Virus record (IMG/VR): IMGVR_UViG_3300022208_000008
Location: 1 to 45,555 of that record
From: a virus
DNA: 45,555 bases
Direction: 5' to 3' (one strand)
Shown one piece after another: positions 37,995 through 44,789 of this stretch. The notes below the pieces were generated by a model. It saw only the letters and a list, made by a program, of their open reading frames with translations. It was not told where the DNA came from and did not search any database. Both the position numbers and the translations under genes were made by a program. Position 1 is the stretch's first letter, and each line of letters opens with the position of its first letter.

Positions 37995-39452
37995 CTACCT
38001 CTTTCCGGCCATGATCTCGGCCAAGGTCAGTTTGCTCTCCATGTCTTGCGCCATCGCTGTAACGTCTATGTCCTCATCATGTGCAACCGATGGGAACTTT
38101 ACAAGGCTCGTCTCATACTCCGAAAGCCAGGGGGCGTTCTTCGGAAAGAATACCCGCTCGGCTTCTATGTATGACGCCATCGGAGTTGCCCTGGCGTATT
38201 TGTCAAGCCCCTTTGTCGGGACTTCAAAGAATGGGATCTTCTTCCCCCATATCTCATCGTTCCCGGCGCTCTGCTTGATGAGTATTTTTCCTATCTTCTC
38301 GTTTTCGATGCCTATTTTACTACACTCTGCCTTAAATGCAAAGAGTTTGATTGCATCCATAATCTTGTGATGTTCAATGCGGGCGTTCTTCCTGTCGAGA
38401 AGCAACCATATCCGATGCTCCCTTGAATATCCCCATGCCGCCATGCCAGTAGGATCGTTCGTCGTCTTGACTTCGAGAGCTGGGTCAATGTAGGCATGAC
38501 GCATCAAAGACTTTCGGCTTATCCTCAAAGGCTCTGCAATATCCTTCCGCCAGCACAGGAAATCAGAGGAAAGAGAATCGACGGTATAGTAGCGGAAGTC
38601 ATCGCTCTTGAATAGTGACCCTCCCCTTGACGTTGGATGCCCCTGAAATAGTGCGCTCCACTCATACGGCCCGACGGTATTCTTGACATGATTGAGCCTT
38701 TCAGTGTCCATCCACCACGGCCAAAGCGCCTCGCCAGGTTCACGGCCAAGCGCGTCGTCCTCTTCTGCAATGGCCGGAAGGTTGATATAGGTCAAGTCGA
38801 AGGGTGATCTTGCGCCCTCCTCTTTGTGCTGGAGCAATATCCTACCTATGATATCGTCATCATGCCAGCGGGTAGCAAAGAAGACGATTGTAGCGTTCGG
38901 GTGAATACGTGTCCCGGCCACACTCTGCCACCATGTCCAGGCTTTGTCTCTCTGGAGCGCGGATTCTGCCTGTTCACGGTTCTTGTGGTAGTCATCGACA
39001 AAAAGGATATCGGCCCCGAAGCCTGAAGTACCACCATCCAGACCGACGGCCAAGACCTCCCCCCCCTTCTCCGTCTGCCATAGGGACCGGCCAAAGACGG
39101 CATTATGGGGCTTGACGTTCCACAGGACCGGCCCCCATTCGGCAAAGAGGTCACGGGCCTTGGCGGAATGGCGCTCTGATAGGCTGGCGGCGTATGATGC
39201 AATGATGATCTTTTTCTCTGGATAGTGGCCGAGGATGAACGGCGTCCCGTGGATAGGGAATTGCTCAGTCTTGCCGTGGCGGGGTGGGGCGTTTAGGATG
39301 AGGAGTTTTACTTTTGGGGATCGCCTCTTGATCGTATCAATCAAGACCTTTGAGGCATAGACAAGATGGCGCGGGCATTTATGCCCCGAGGCGAGTTTCG
39401 GAAAGGCCCATAGATGATTCCGGGCCATGTAGGCTATTTCATCGGGTGTCAA
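37995..39452 (-). CDS. terL: Terminase large subunit
   Basis: 485 residues. ATPase: LLILNAPPRHGKTEQFPIHG (Walker A GKT), FGADILFVDDYHKNREQAES (Walker B with DD), FFATRWHDDDIIGR (motif C region). Nuclease: RHAYIDPALEVKTTNDPTGM and the acidic HDEDIDVTAMAQDM near the C-terminus. It packages DNA using ATP and cuts concatemers. TTG start overlapping the upstream stop (TTGA); an internal ATG at 39428 is possible. Confidence 0.93.
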   Translation of the reverse strand: MTPDEIAYMARNHLWAFPKLASGHKCPRHLVYASKVLIDTIKRRSPKVKLLILNAPPRHGKTEQFPIHGTPFILGHYPEKKIIIASYAASLSERHSAKARDLFAEWGPVLWNVKPHNAVFGRSLWQTEKGGEVLAVGLDGGTSGFGADILFVDDYHKNREQAESALQRDKAWTWWQSVAGTRIHPNATIVFFATRWHDDDIIGRILLQHKEEGARSPFDLTYINLPAIAEEDDALGREPGEALWPWWMDTERLNHVKNTVGPYEWSALFQGHPTSRGGSLFKSDDFRYYTVDSLSSDFLCWRKDIAEPLRISRKSLMRHAYIDPALEVKTTNDPTGMAAWGYSREHRIWLLLDRKNARIEHHKIMDAIKLFAFKAECSKIGIENEKIGKILIKQSAGNDEIWGKKIPFFEVPTKGLDKYARATPMASYIEAERVFFPKNAPWLSEYETSLVKFPSVAHDEDIDVTAMAQDMESKLTLAEIMAGKR

Positions 39453-39661
39453 CCTTGACCTTTAGGCGGTGATGGCCTTTCTGTAGTAGGGGCTTCATTC
39501 CATCCACCCTTCTGAATAGCCCCCTCTCGAATATTGATTTTTACTCTTCCCCGTGGTCTATTGCCAGTATCTTTCTTTATAAATAATATGTAAAAAGTAA
39601 CAATACAGCCAACAGTATTAATTCCTATCATTGCCAGCATTAACAATATCTCGATATTCAT
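39449..39661 (-). CDS. Small membrane protein before TerL, 70 aa
   Basis: Starts MNIEILLMLAMIGINTVGCI after GGGGGAAAG, a single membrane helix followed by a basic tail (FIKKDTGNRPRGRVKINIRE). A longer frame to 39766 reads through the tRNA-like gene and is not real. Overlaps TerL by 4 bases. Function unknown. Confidence 0.68.
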   Translation of the reverse strand: MNIEILLMLAMIGINTVGCIVTFYILFIKKDTGNRPRGRVKINIREGAIQKGGWNEAPTTERPSPPKGQG

Positions 39662-39709
39662 TCTTTCCCCCTTTATTGTTGCCAGTCTTCCCATGCTGTA
39701 AAAATTCTG

Positions 39710-39818
39710 GCGAGGTGGCAGGACTTGAACCCGCAATCGCTCATTCCGCTCTGGTACAATGAGCATGTACTATGGTGCGCTGCCATACGGTCCCTTACCA
39801 GTTAGGGTTACACCTCGC
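39710..39818 (-). tRNA. tRNA-like gene with long variable arm, anticodon uncertain (GCG?)
   Basis: Minus strand ends pair perfectly (GCGAGGT / ACCTCGC, then CA). The T arm is GCGGG-TTCAAGT-CCTGC. A D-like arm has CCC-TAACTGGTAA-GGG. An anticodon-like stem TATGG/CCATA encloses the 7-base loop CAGCGCA, which would give GCG (Arg), but base 33 would be A, not U. A variable arm GCTCATT/AATGAGC follows. Length 109 is long, and 4 bases separate D and anticodon stems instead of 1. It may be a divergent, decayed or intron-bearing tRNA, or a tRNA mimic. Confidence 0.6.
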
Positions 39819-39833
39819 ATAAATTGTCAACCG

Positions 39834-40028
39834 TCAAGTAAGTTTTTCGTCGCCTCCAACGATGATACAAATTCCTTTTTTACCTTCATAATTGTGCCAA
39901 GCACCACAAAAGACACCTCTTCCATTTAATGCTTCGCTCAATTCTTTTAATTGGTATTCTTCTGCTTGATTTTCAGCAGATAGACTCAATCTCGTTTCTT
40001 CACCCAATTCCTTGATATCTATTTTCAT
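39834..40028 (-). CDS. Small hypothetical protein, 64 aa
   Basis: Starts MKIDIKELGEETRLSLSAEN after AAGGTGTACG, and ends RGVFCGAWHNYEGKKGICII, VGGDEKLT. A compact alpha/beta protein of unknown function between TerS and the tRNA-like gene. Confidence 0.68.
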   Translation of the reverse strand: MKIDIKELGEETRLSLSAENQAEEYQLKELSEALNGRGVFCGAWHNYEGKKGICIIVGGDEKLT

Positions 40029-40036
40029 CGTACACC

Positions 40037-40471
40037 TTAATCGTCAATGAAGTCCTCTTCGAGCTTCTCAGCAAGCCCAGGCGTTGATCGTATCTTCCGG
40101 TCTATCATGCTCCCAAAGTCCCGGTTGTCCTCGATGATCTGCTTGTCGTGCCATCCCATGTTCTTTAGGGCAAAGATTGACCCCGTGCATCCCGTCCGGT
40201 GGAGGTTCGTTTCATACGCATTTTCAACGGCAAGTCGGATTTTCTTTACCGAGTCCACAAATTCTGCCCGTCTGCCGTATTGATAGAACGCTTCTTTCGA
40301 TGAAAGACCGAGAGCGAGGATTGCCCCCGTAAGTGTTATCGGGATTTCGTCCTCACTGCATAGCTTGCAGTACGACTCAAACAACGCATCCATTTCTTCG
40401 GGCGTTTCGACTATCTTCGGCCTTCCTACTGGCCTGCTTATCTTGTTTGGCTTGTCGCCTTTGTCATCCAT
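40037..40471 (-). CDS. terS: Terminase small subunit
   Basis: 144 residues. RPVGRPKIVETPEEMDALFE (basic start plus helix), ITLTGAILALGLSSKEAFYQ (helix-turn-helix) and VKKIRLAVENAYETNLHRTG, CTGSIFALKNMGWHDKQIIE (oligomerisation core) are typical TerS features. It recognises the packaging site and loads TerL, encoded 0.6 kb downstream. Confidence 0.9.
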   Translation of the reverse strand: MDDKGDKPNKISRPVGRPKIVETPEEMDALFESYCKLCSEDEIPITLTGAILALGLSSKEAFYQYGRRAEFVDSVKKIRLAVENAYETNLHRTGCTGSIFALKNMGWHDKQIIEDNRDFGSMIDRKIRSTPGLAEKLEEDFIDD

Positions 40472-40486
40472 TCTATGAAAATACCA

Positions 40487-40774
40487 CTATCGCTTGATTA
40501 TTTCAATAGTTTTATCTTCTCTCCCATCATTTCTGACGGCTTGCGAGTTTGAAACGCTGAATATGTTCGGTGTCAATGTACCCTTCAATATCGCTATCAC
40601 GATGAAAAGACCGACGCAATCAGCGAAGCCTATGGATTGATACGTTGCAGGCACAAAATAAAAGTACCTCTTGCCGATCTCCATTACCGTCCAGAAGAAC
40701 CAGAATGGAACTGATAGCCCGATTGCCCCTATTGCGCTCAATATCCAGCCTATGATCGGAATCTTGTTAAGCAT
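40487..40774 (-). CDS. Two-helix membrane protein, 95 aa
   Basis: NKIPIIGWILSAIGAIGLSV then PFWFFWTVMEIG and a second hydrophobic part (SIGFADCVGLFIVIAILKG), with a polar C-terminus. GGAGG precedes the ATG, which overlaps the upstream stop. It could be a second holin or an exclusion protein; unassigned. Confidence 0.65.
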   Translation of the reverse strand: MLNKIPIIGWILSAIGAIGLSVPFWFFWTVMEIGKRYFYFVPATYQSIGFADCVGLFIVIAILKGTLTPNIFSVSNSQAVRNDGREDKTIEIIKR

Positions 40775-40997
40775 CTTTATTGCCTCCTTCTTCTGTTTTA
40801 TCGCCCTTGGGCGGTGTCCATCCCATCTTAATCAGCGCGTCCTTTATCCCCTGTTCTTTCGTGTCGCATACCCATTTCGTGATTCTTTCCACGTGGCCCT
40901 CTTGAATAGACTGCAACTCTTGAGATATTATCCCATCTTCGCACGTAGTCTGCAACGTAAACCTTCCGGCCATGTGGTGCGGCTTTATGTCTATCAT
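40767..40997 (-). CDS. Hypothetical protein, 76 aa
   Basis: Starts MIDIKPHHMAGRFTLQTTCE after GGGGGGAGAAG. Alpha/beta, ending in a charged tail (GWTPPKGDKTEEGGNKDA). Overlaps the membrane protein by 8 bases. Family unknown. Confidence 0.66.
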   Translation of the reverse strand: MIDIKPHHMAGRFTLQTTCEDGIISQELQSIQEGHVERITKWVCDTKEQGIKDALIKMGWTPPKGDKTEEGGNKDA

Positions 40998-41030
40998 CTT
41001 CTCCCCCCTTAAATTAGCAACCGCCTTATT

Positions 41031-41255
41031 TTACTTTCCGGCCTCAAACTGAATTAACATCTCGTCAAGCCGCCCGTTGAAGCCCACCTTCTCCTTCCGG
41101 TTCATCTTCGAGATATCAAACTTGACCTTGACGCCGTTGGAGCGCAATGCCTTTGCCTTCTCCCGGATGACATCTGACAGCGCCTGGTCATCTATGGCGC
41201 GTGGGCATGACCGGATAGACCGCGTGAAGTTCTTTGTCTTGCCTTGTGATCTCAT
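41031..41255 (-). CDS. Hypothetical basic protein, 74 aa
   Basis: Starts MRSQGKTKNFTRSIRSCPRA; contains IREKAKALRSNGVKVKFDIS. Overlaps the stop of the preceding gene by 4 bases, suggesting coupling. No ribosome-binding site of note. Function unknown. Confidence 0.62.
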   Translation of the reverse strand: MRSQGKTKNFTRSIRSCPRAIDDQALSDVIREKAKALRSNGVKVKFDISKMNRKEKVGFNGRLDEMLIQFEAGK

Positions 41256-41443
41256 ACTTTCTTTTTAAAGTCTTCCAATGGGCAGTCAAAAGGAATAGGG
41301 TGAATAAACATTACAGGATATTTTGGATTAATATTTTTTATACCATCTACCTTTCGTTTTGACTTCTGGCATACTACAATGAACTCATAATTGGTCGAGT
41401 ATGGGCATTCTTCGCATAACTTTATGACAAGAATCTTCTTCAA
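41252..41443 (-). CDS. Small Cys-containing protein, 63 aa, TTG start
   Basis: TTG start behind GGGAGG. Sequence KKILVIKLCEECPYSTNYEF has a CxxC, with another Cys in VVCQKSKRKVDG and FDCPLEDFKKK. Similar short 'CEECPY' proteins are common in phage and often accompany modification genes. Function unknown. Confidence 0.66.
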   Translation of the reverse strand: MKKILVIKLCEECPYSTNYEFIVVCQKSKRKVDGIKNINPKYPVMFIHPIPFDCPLEDFKKKV

Positions 41444-41455
41444 AGCCCCTCCCTT

Positions 41456-42229
41456 TTAGTTAAAGGTCAAACTGAATTGCTCATATTTCGTGTTGACTTC
41501 TTTTATGCCGCACTTGTCTGGGCACCTATAGCAATCACCGAAATATACATCATTGTTTAAACTTGGGTATGAATTACTACCTAGAAAATCGGCTTTATAG
41601 ATATTGACCTTCCCCCCTGTTACTAGATGATGGCTCTTGTTCAATCTCAAGACATTATTTATCACGTCTTCATTGTTTAATAGCGCGTCTTGTCTCGCCT
41701 TTAATTTAGCATCTATGAAATCGCAAGAATTAACCCTCAATATGCTGCTGCAATACTTTTTCAGGTCTTGGTATTGAGCCAGCCTATATTCAATTAAATC
41801 ATCGCTATCTAAAGCCGATATTGACGTATTAACAACGATGCCGCCCAAATATGCCTTCTGGTTGTCGGTCAAAGCTGTCCAGTGCTTAGTGATAATTACT
41901 ATCTTGTCTTGATATGGCCTTATCTCGTTTATTATATCGATAGTATGCCCCCAATCACTCGACGGGTCACACATTATCCCAAGCCTTATGAAGATAAGTC
42001 TTTTTATCTCTTTCAATATTTCTCTTTTGTGCCAATACCCATCGAATTTGCGATATACAAGCCCGCTGAAATCGAATCCTTTTGACTTGGCTATCCTTGC
42101 GGCGTAGCAAACCCCATAACATCCATTCTCATTGTTTGCCATGCCATAATCGCAACCCTTGAATGGGTCAAGGCCCCAGACTCCCCTCTTTGATTGCGTC
42201 AAGGTTATTCTTTCGCTATACCGTGGCAT
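41456..42229 (-). CDS. Radical-SAM-like protein of the modification block
   Basis: 257 residues. Three Cys in GCDYGMANNENGCYGVCYAA (C26, C37, C41) resemble the iron-sulphur site of atypical radical SAM proteins, and the alternating strands and helices after it (LIFIRLGIMCDPSSDWGHTI, DKIVIITKHWTALTDNQKAY, GIVVNTSISALDSDD) suit a partial TIM barrel. A second Cys set (GDCYRCPDKCGIKE) lies near the C-terminus. TGATG couples it to the GNAT-methylase fusion. I infer a DNA-modification role; the cluster spacing C-x10-C-x3-C is not canonical. Confidence 0.62.
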   Translation of the reverse strand: MPRYSERITLTQSKRGVWGLDPFKGCDYGMANNENGCYGVCYAARIAKSKGFDFSGLVYRKFDGYWHKREILKEIKRLIFIRLGIMCDPSSDWGHTIDIINEIRPYQDKIVIITKHWTALTDNQKAYLGGIVVNTSISALDSDDLIEYRLAQYQDLKKYCSSILRVNSCDFIDAKLKARQDALLNNEDVINNVLRLNKSHHLVTGGKVNIYKADFLGSNSYPSLNNDVYFGDCYRCPDKCGIKEVNTKYEQFSLTFN

Positions 42230-43629
42230 CAAAGTCTTCCTATAGGTGGATAGAGGTCTTTTATTTTTTTCATATCGCCCTTATAGAACACTAATATTTT
42301 TTGTTCACGCTTCGGGAACTTCCTGTAATCAAGTGTCCTCTTTGCGTGGGCTAGCCTTGTAAACTCACATTCGAGATATGTAATCTTGTTGTAGATATGC
42401 AACCCCTGATCTCTGAAGAAAAGTTCATGCTCTGCCTCACAACCGTAATAAGCCCCGTTTTTATCTCTTGAGTCTCCGGTCATTATCACGAAAAAGCAAT
42501 TTTCATTAAGGTGTTCAATCCCCTTCTTATAACCCTTAAATAATGTATCTCGAAATTCATCGTATGATGGCATATCGTTTAGCTCTCCATCTGGTATTAT
42601 ACCATCATAATCAATATATTTCTCAACTTTGTAATAGGGAGGGCACGAAAAAACAAGGTCAAACATGCCGTCGGGATCGTATGTTGAACTATCACTTTTT
42701 ATCCATTTTGCGCTGTTTAGGTCCTGGCAAATTGCGTTATTAGCATCGCATTGATTCTGGCGTATCTCGCTGGCGATGTATTCATAGCCATATAATCCAG
42801 TGACAAAACCAAACTGAACCCCGCCCCCGAATGGGTTGTAGACCCTACGCCCTTTTGTCGGCATAAAAAAGCGAAGAATTACTTCACAGGCCACAGGATC
42901 AAGGACTGATGCGTTTCCGTTGAAAGATTTTCCCTTGTTATGCTTTACGTTTCCATCATCGTCTATCTCTTTGCTTGAAAGAACGACATTAGAAAAACCA
43001 TTCGACCCTTGCCAGCATCCATCACGCGATGCAAATTTGGGGTTGATTATCCCGTGCCTTTCTCCTGCCGCCTCTATCTTCTCGTTCCATTCTTTTTTCA
43101 TTTTGAGCCAGTCGGCCCGCGTCGTTGTCCATGCATTTGTCATAGTGGCGTGAGCCAGGCGTTTCATGCGGATTTGGTCGAAGGTTCCATATACCATATA
43201 TTCATATCCGCTTAGATTGAGATATGTCTCAAAACCTATGGCCCTAAATACACTTGGGCATTCAAGGTCATGCTTAGTGCTTACAGTCATAATCATCGGA
43301 TATCCGAATGCGTTTTGATTAATTATCTCTTTGACCATTCCACTGTATATTTCCTTGTTTTTTCTATCCAAAAGCATTGCCGACTGCAACAGGCAAAACT
43401 CTTTTGCTTCATGGTTGACTTGGTATGTAAAAAACCCGCTGAACTCATCATTTATCTTCAGGATGATTGCTGAATGAATTTGCATATTCTTTCTTGCCGC
43501 CCTATATGCAACCCCATCCTCAATCGCCAATTTTGCTACCTGGTCTTCATATCCTGACCCTATTACGCTATCAACCTGGATGAAATCTACCTTGTCTTCG
43601 TGTTTTTTGAACAATTCAACTTGCGCCAT
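42229..43629 (-). CDS. GNAT-like domain fused to DNA methyltransferase
   Basis: 466 residues. Residues 1-150 look like a GNAT acyltransferase fold (SAIILKINDEFSGFFTYQVN ... PSVFRAIGFETYLNLSGYEY; FRAIGFE is like GNAT motif B). Residues 230-460 are a phage DNA methylase of the type often found with ParB: VYNPFGGGVQFGFVTGLYGY (motif I), FDLVFSCPPYYKVEKY (motif IV) and HAKRTLDYRKFPKREQKILV (C-terminal motif). Adenine or cytosine target unknown. Strong AGGAGGAGAT start. The fusion with an acyltransferase-like domain suggests more than plain methylation. Confidence 0.72.
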   Translation of the reverse strand: MAQVELFKKHEDKVDFIQVDSVIGSGYEDQVAKLAIEDGVAYRAARKNMQIHSAIILKINDEFSGFFTYQVNHEAKEFCLLQSAMLLDRKNKEIYSGMVKEIINQNAFGYPMIMTVSTKHDLECPSVFRAIGFETYLNLSGYEYMVYGTFDQIRMKRLAHATMTNAWTTTRADWLKMKKEWNEKIEAAGERHGIINPKFASRDGCWQGSNGFSNVVLSSKEIDDDGNVKHNKGKSFNGNASVLDPVACEVILRFFMPTKGRRVYNPFGGGVQFGFVTGLYGYEYIASEIRQNQCDANNAICQDLNSAKWIKSDSSTYDPDGMFDLVFSCPPYYKVEKYIDYDGIIPDGELNDMPSYDEFRDTLFKGYKKGIEHLNENCFFVIMTGDSRDKNGAYYGCEAEHELFFRDQGLHIYNKITYLECEFTRLAHAKRTLDYRKFPKREQKILVFYKGDMKKIKDLYPPIGRL

Positions 43630-43656
43630 ATCTCCTCCTCTATAAAGTTAATTGAA

Positions 43657-43884
43657 TCACATCGCCAGCACGGCCATACTCTTCGGCCATGACAGCATAG
43701 AATATTGATTGATCGGCCTTCCGTTTTCAGTGTAACCGATAAGACGCCGCCGGATATCGCATCCCTTCTGCCTGAGATCGCTTACGATGGTTGACGCGCA
43801 CGTTGTATTGACATGAGAGGCGATTTCAAGGCTTGTCTTCGGTCCAGTAAACAGGAATAAGAACAGGCTATCTATCTGAGACAT
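43657..43884 (-). CDS. Small winged-helix DNA-binding protein, 75 aa
   Basis: SLFLFLFTGPKTSLEIASHV then NTTCASTIVSDLRQKGCDIR, a helix-turn-helix with wing (RRRLIGYTENGRPINQYSM). This is like short phage wHTH proteins that read as transcription switches. AAGGAGG before the ATG. It lies after a 110-base AT-rich gap with inverted repeats, which may be its operator. Confidence 0.72.
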   Translation of the reverse strand: MSQIDSLFLFLFTGPKTSLEIASHVNTTCASTIVSDLRQKGCDIRRRLIGYTENGRPINQYSMLSWPKSMAVLAM

Positions 43885-43907
43885 TTTGACCTCCTTGCTT
43901 CATATTC

Positions 43908-43924
43908 AAGTTAATCATCAACTT
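43908..43924. promoter_or_regulatory. Inverted repeat, possible operator
   Basis: AAGTTAATCATCAACTT is a 17-base imperfect palindrome (AAGTT, 7 bases, AACTT), 24 bases upstream of the wHTH gene's ATG, with a second half-site pair ACTT...AAGT next to it and an ATCATCAA/TTGATGAT pair about 50 bases apart. Suits self-regulation by the wHTH protein. The gap (43885-43995) is AT-rich; I could not place a confident promoter. Confidence 0.4.
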
Positions 43925-43995
43925 ATACACTCAAGTCTTTAAAGTTTATAGATTTTCTTGTTTATTGATGATAGAGGAGTCGGTATAGCGCCGGG

Positions 43996-44427
43996 TTATA
44001 ATTTTTGCTTAACAAGCCTATCATATAGCACAACGTTTACCGTTGCTGCTAAGTTCATGCACCCATCAGTCGGAATATAAATGATATCTCGGCACCAAGA
44101 AATCACCCGGTTTCCCAGCGTCGCATCTTCAGCTCCGAAAATGTAAAAGGCTCTTTCAGGGTGCTTATACTCTGGTAGCGGTATAGCACCGTCTATCAAA
44201 TCAACTGCTACAGGAACGCAGTCGTATGGAATAACATCTTTCAAATTTTCAACACGCAGCAACGGCCTATGTCGATACTGCTTCATGGTGTCAGTGGGTG
44301 TTCTTCCGCTCCGGTTGCCCGTCATAGCCACCATTGCAGCCCCATAGCACCCTGCAGCTCTTAGGGCCGACCCTACATTAACGGAACTTTTCGGATTATC
44401 CAATCCTATGCACGCATATCCTCTCAT
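43996..44427 (-). CDS. SpoU/TrmH-family RNA methyltransferase
   Basis: 143 residues. RGYACIGLDNPKSSVNVGSA, LRAAGCYGAAMVAMTG, AFYIFGAEDATLGNRVISWC and IPTDGCMNLAATVNVVLYDR reproduce the SPOUT knot: N-S-x-N-V-G motif, GAED, and MNLAATVNVVLYD as motif 3. It probably methylates tRNA or rRNA ribose; TrmL-like by size. It could protect phage tRNA or alter host translation. TTAGGAGGG precedes the ATG. Confidence 0.82.
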   Translation of the reverse strand: MRGYACIGLDNPKSSVNVGSALRAAGCYGAAMVAMTGNRSGRTPTDTMKQYRHRPLLRVENLKDVIPYDCVPVAVDLIDGAIPLPEYKHPERAFYIFGAEDATLGNRVISWCRDIIYIPTDGCMNLAATVNVVLYDRLVKQKL

Positions 44428-44451
44428 CTAATTACCCTCCTAATGCAAAAA

Positions 44452-44508
44452 TTATAACCAGCCAATCAACGCAGATGGCTTTCACTGCGTTCAATCCACT
44501 GGTTATTT
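44452..44508 (+). repeat. attC-like site E
   Basis: Plus strand: R'' TTATAACCAG, L'' AATCAACGCAG, short loop ATGGCTTTCA, L' CTGCGTTCAATCC, R' CTGGTTATT. TAACCAG pairs with CTGGTTA and AACGCAG with CTGCGTT, with mismatches between. A simple long hairpin is an alternative, and it is not followed by a T run on the minus strand strong enough for a terminator. 57 bases. Confidence 0.52.
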
Positions 44509-44515
44509 TATAGTT

Positions 44516-44698
44516 CTACGGCTTTTGGTTCATTAAGTCTTCTACTATTCTCCTATGCTGTTCTTTCAAAGCCTTTCGCACTTTCATTTTAAAGGCGTCT
44601 CTCTCGGTCTGAGGGTGCCCTTTATATTCTCCATATCCTTTAACCGCCCCGTCAAACTCCCAATACATTTCTTCTATATACTGTTCCATAGTATCCAT
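44516..44698 (-). CDS. Small hypothetical protein between attC-like sites, 60 aa
   Basis: Starts MDTMEQYIEEMYWEFDGAVK after AAAAGGAGAATAA; continues GYGEYKGHPQTERDAFKMKV and ends RRIVEDLMNQKP. Acidic-then-basic helical protein. Enclosed by attC-like sites E and F, so it may be a reversed-frame cassette between ParB and the RNA methylase. Function unknown. Confidence 0.68.
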   Translation of the reverse strand: MDTMEQYIEEMYWEFDGAVKGYGEYKGHPQTERDAFKMKVRKALKEQHRRIVEDLMNQKP

Positions 44699-44716
44699 TT
44701 ATTCTCCTTTTCTAAT

Positions 44717-44789
44717 TAATAACCGCGCCGTAGAACCAGTCAGTAGAGTTCGACGCGCCAAGGCGCGCGTCTCACTTCAAGCGTTACCG
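44717..44789 (+). repeat. attC-like site F, overlapping the ParB stop
   Basis: Plus strand: TAACCGCGCC at the left, L'' AGTTCGACGCG, loop CCAAGG, L' CGCGTCTCACTTCAAG, R' GCGTTACCG. TCAAGCGTTA is nearly identical to the L'-R' end of classic attC sites. L''/L' pair through CGACGCG/CGCGTC. R'' is 20-25 bases further out than usual. The TTA of R' is the ParB stop codon. 73 bases. Confidence 0.55.
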
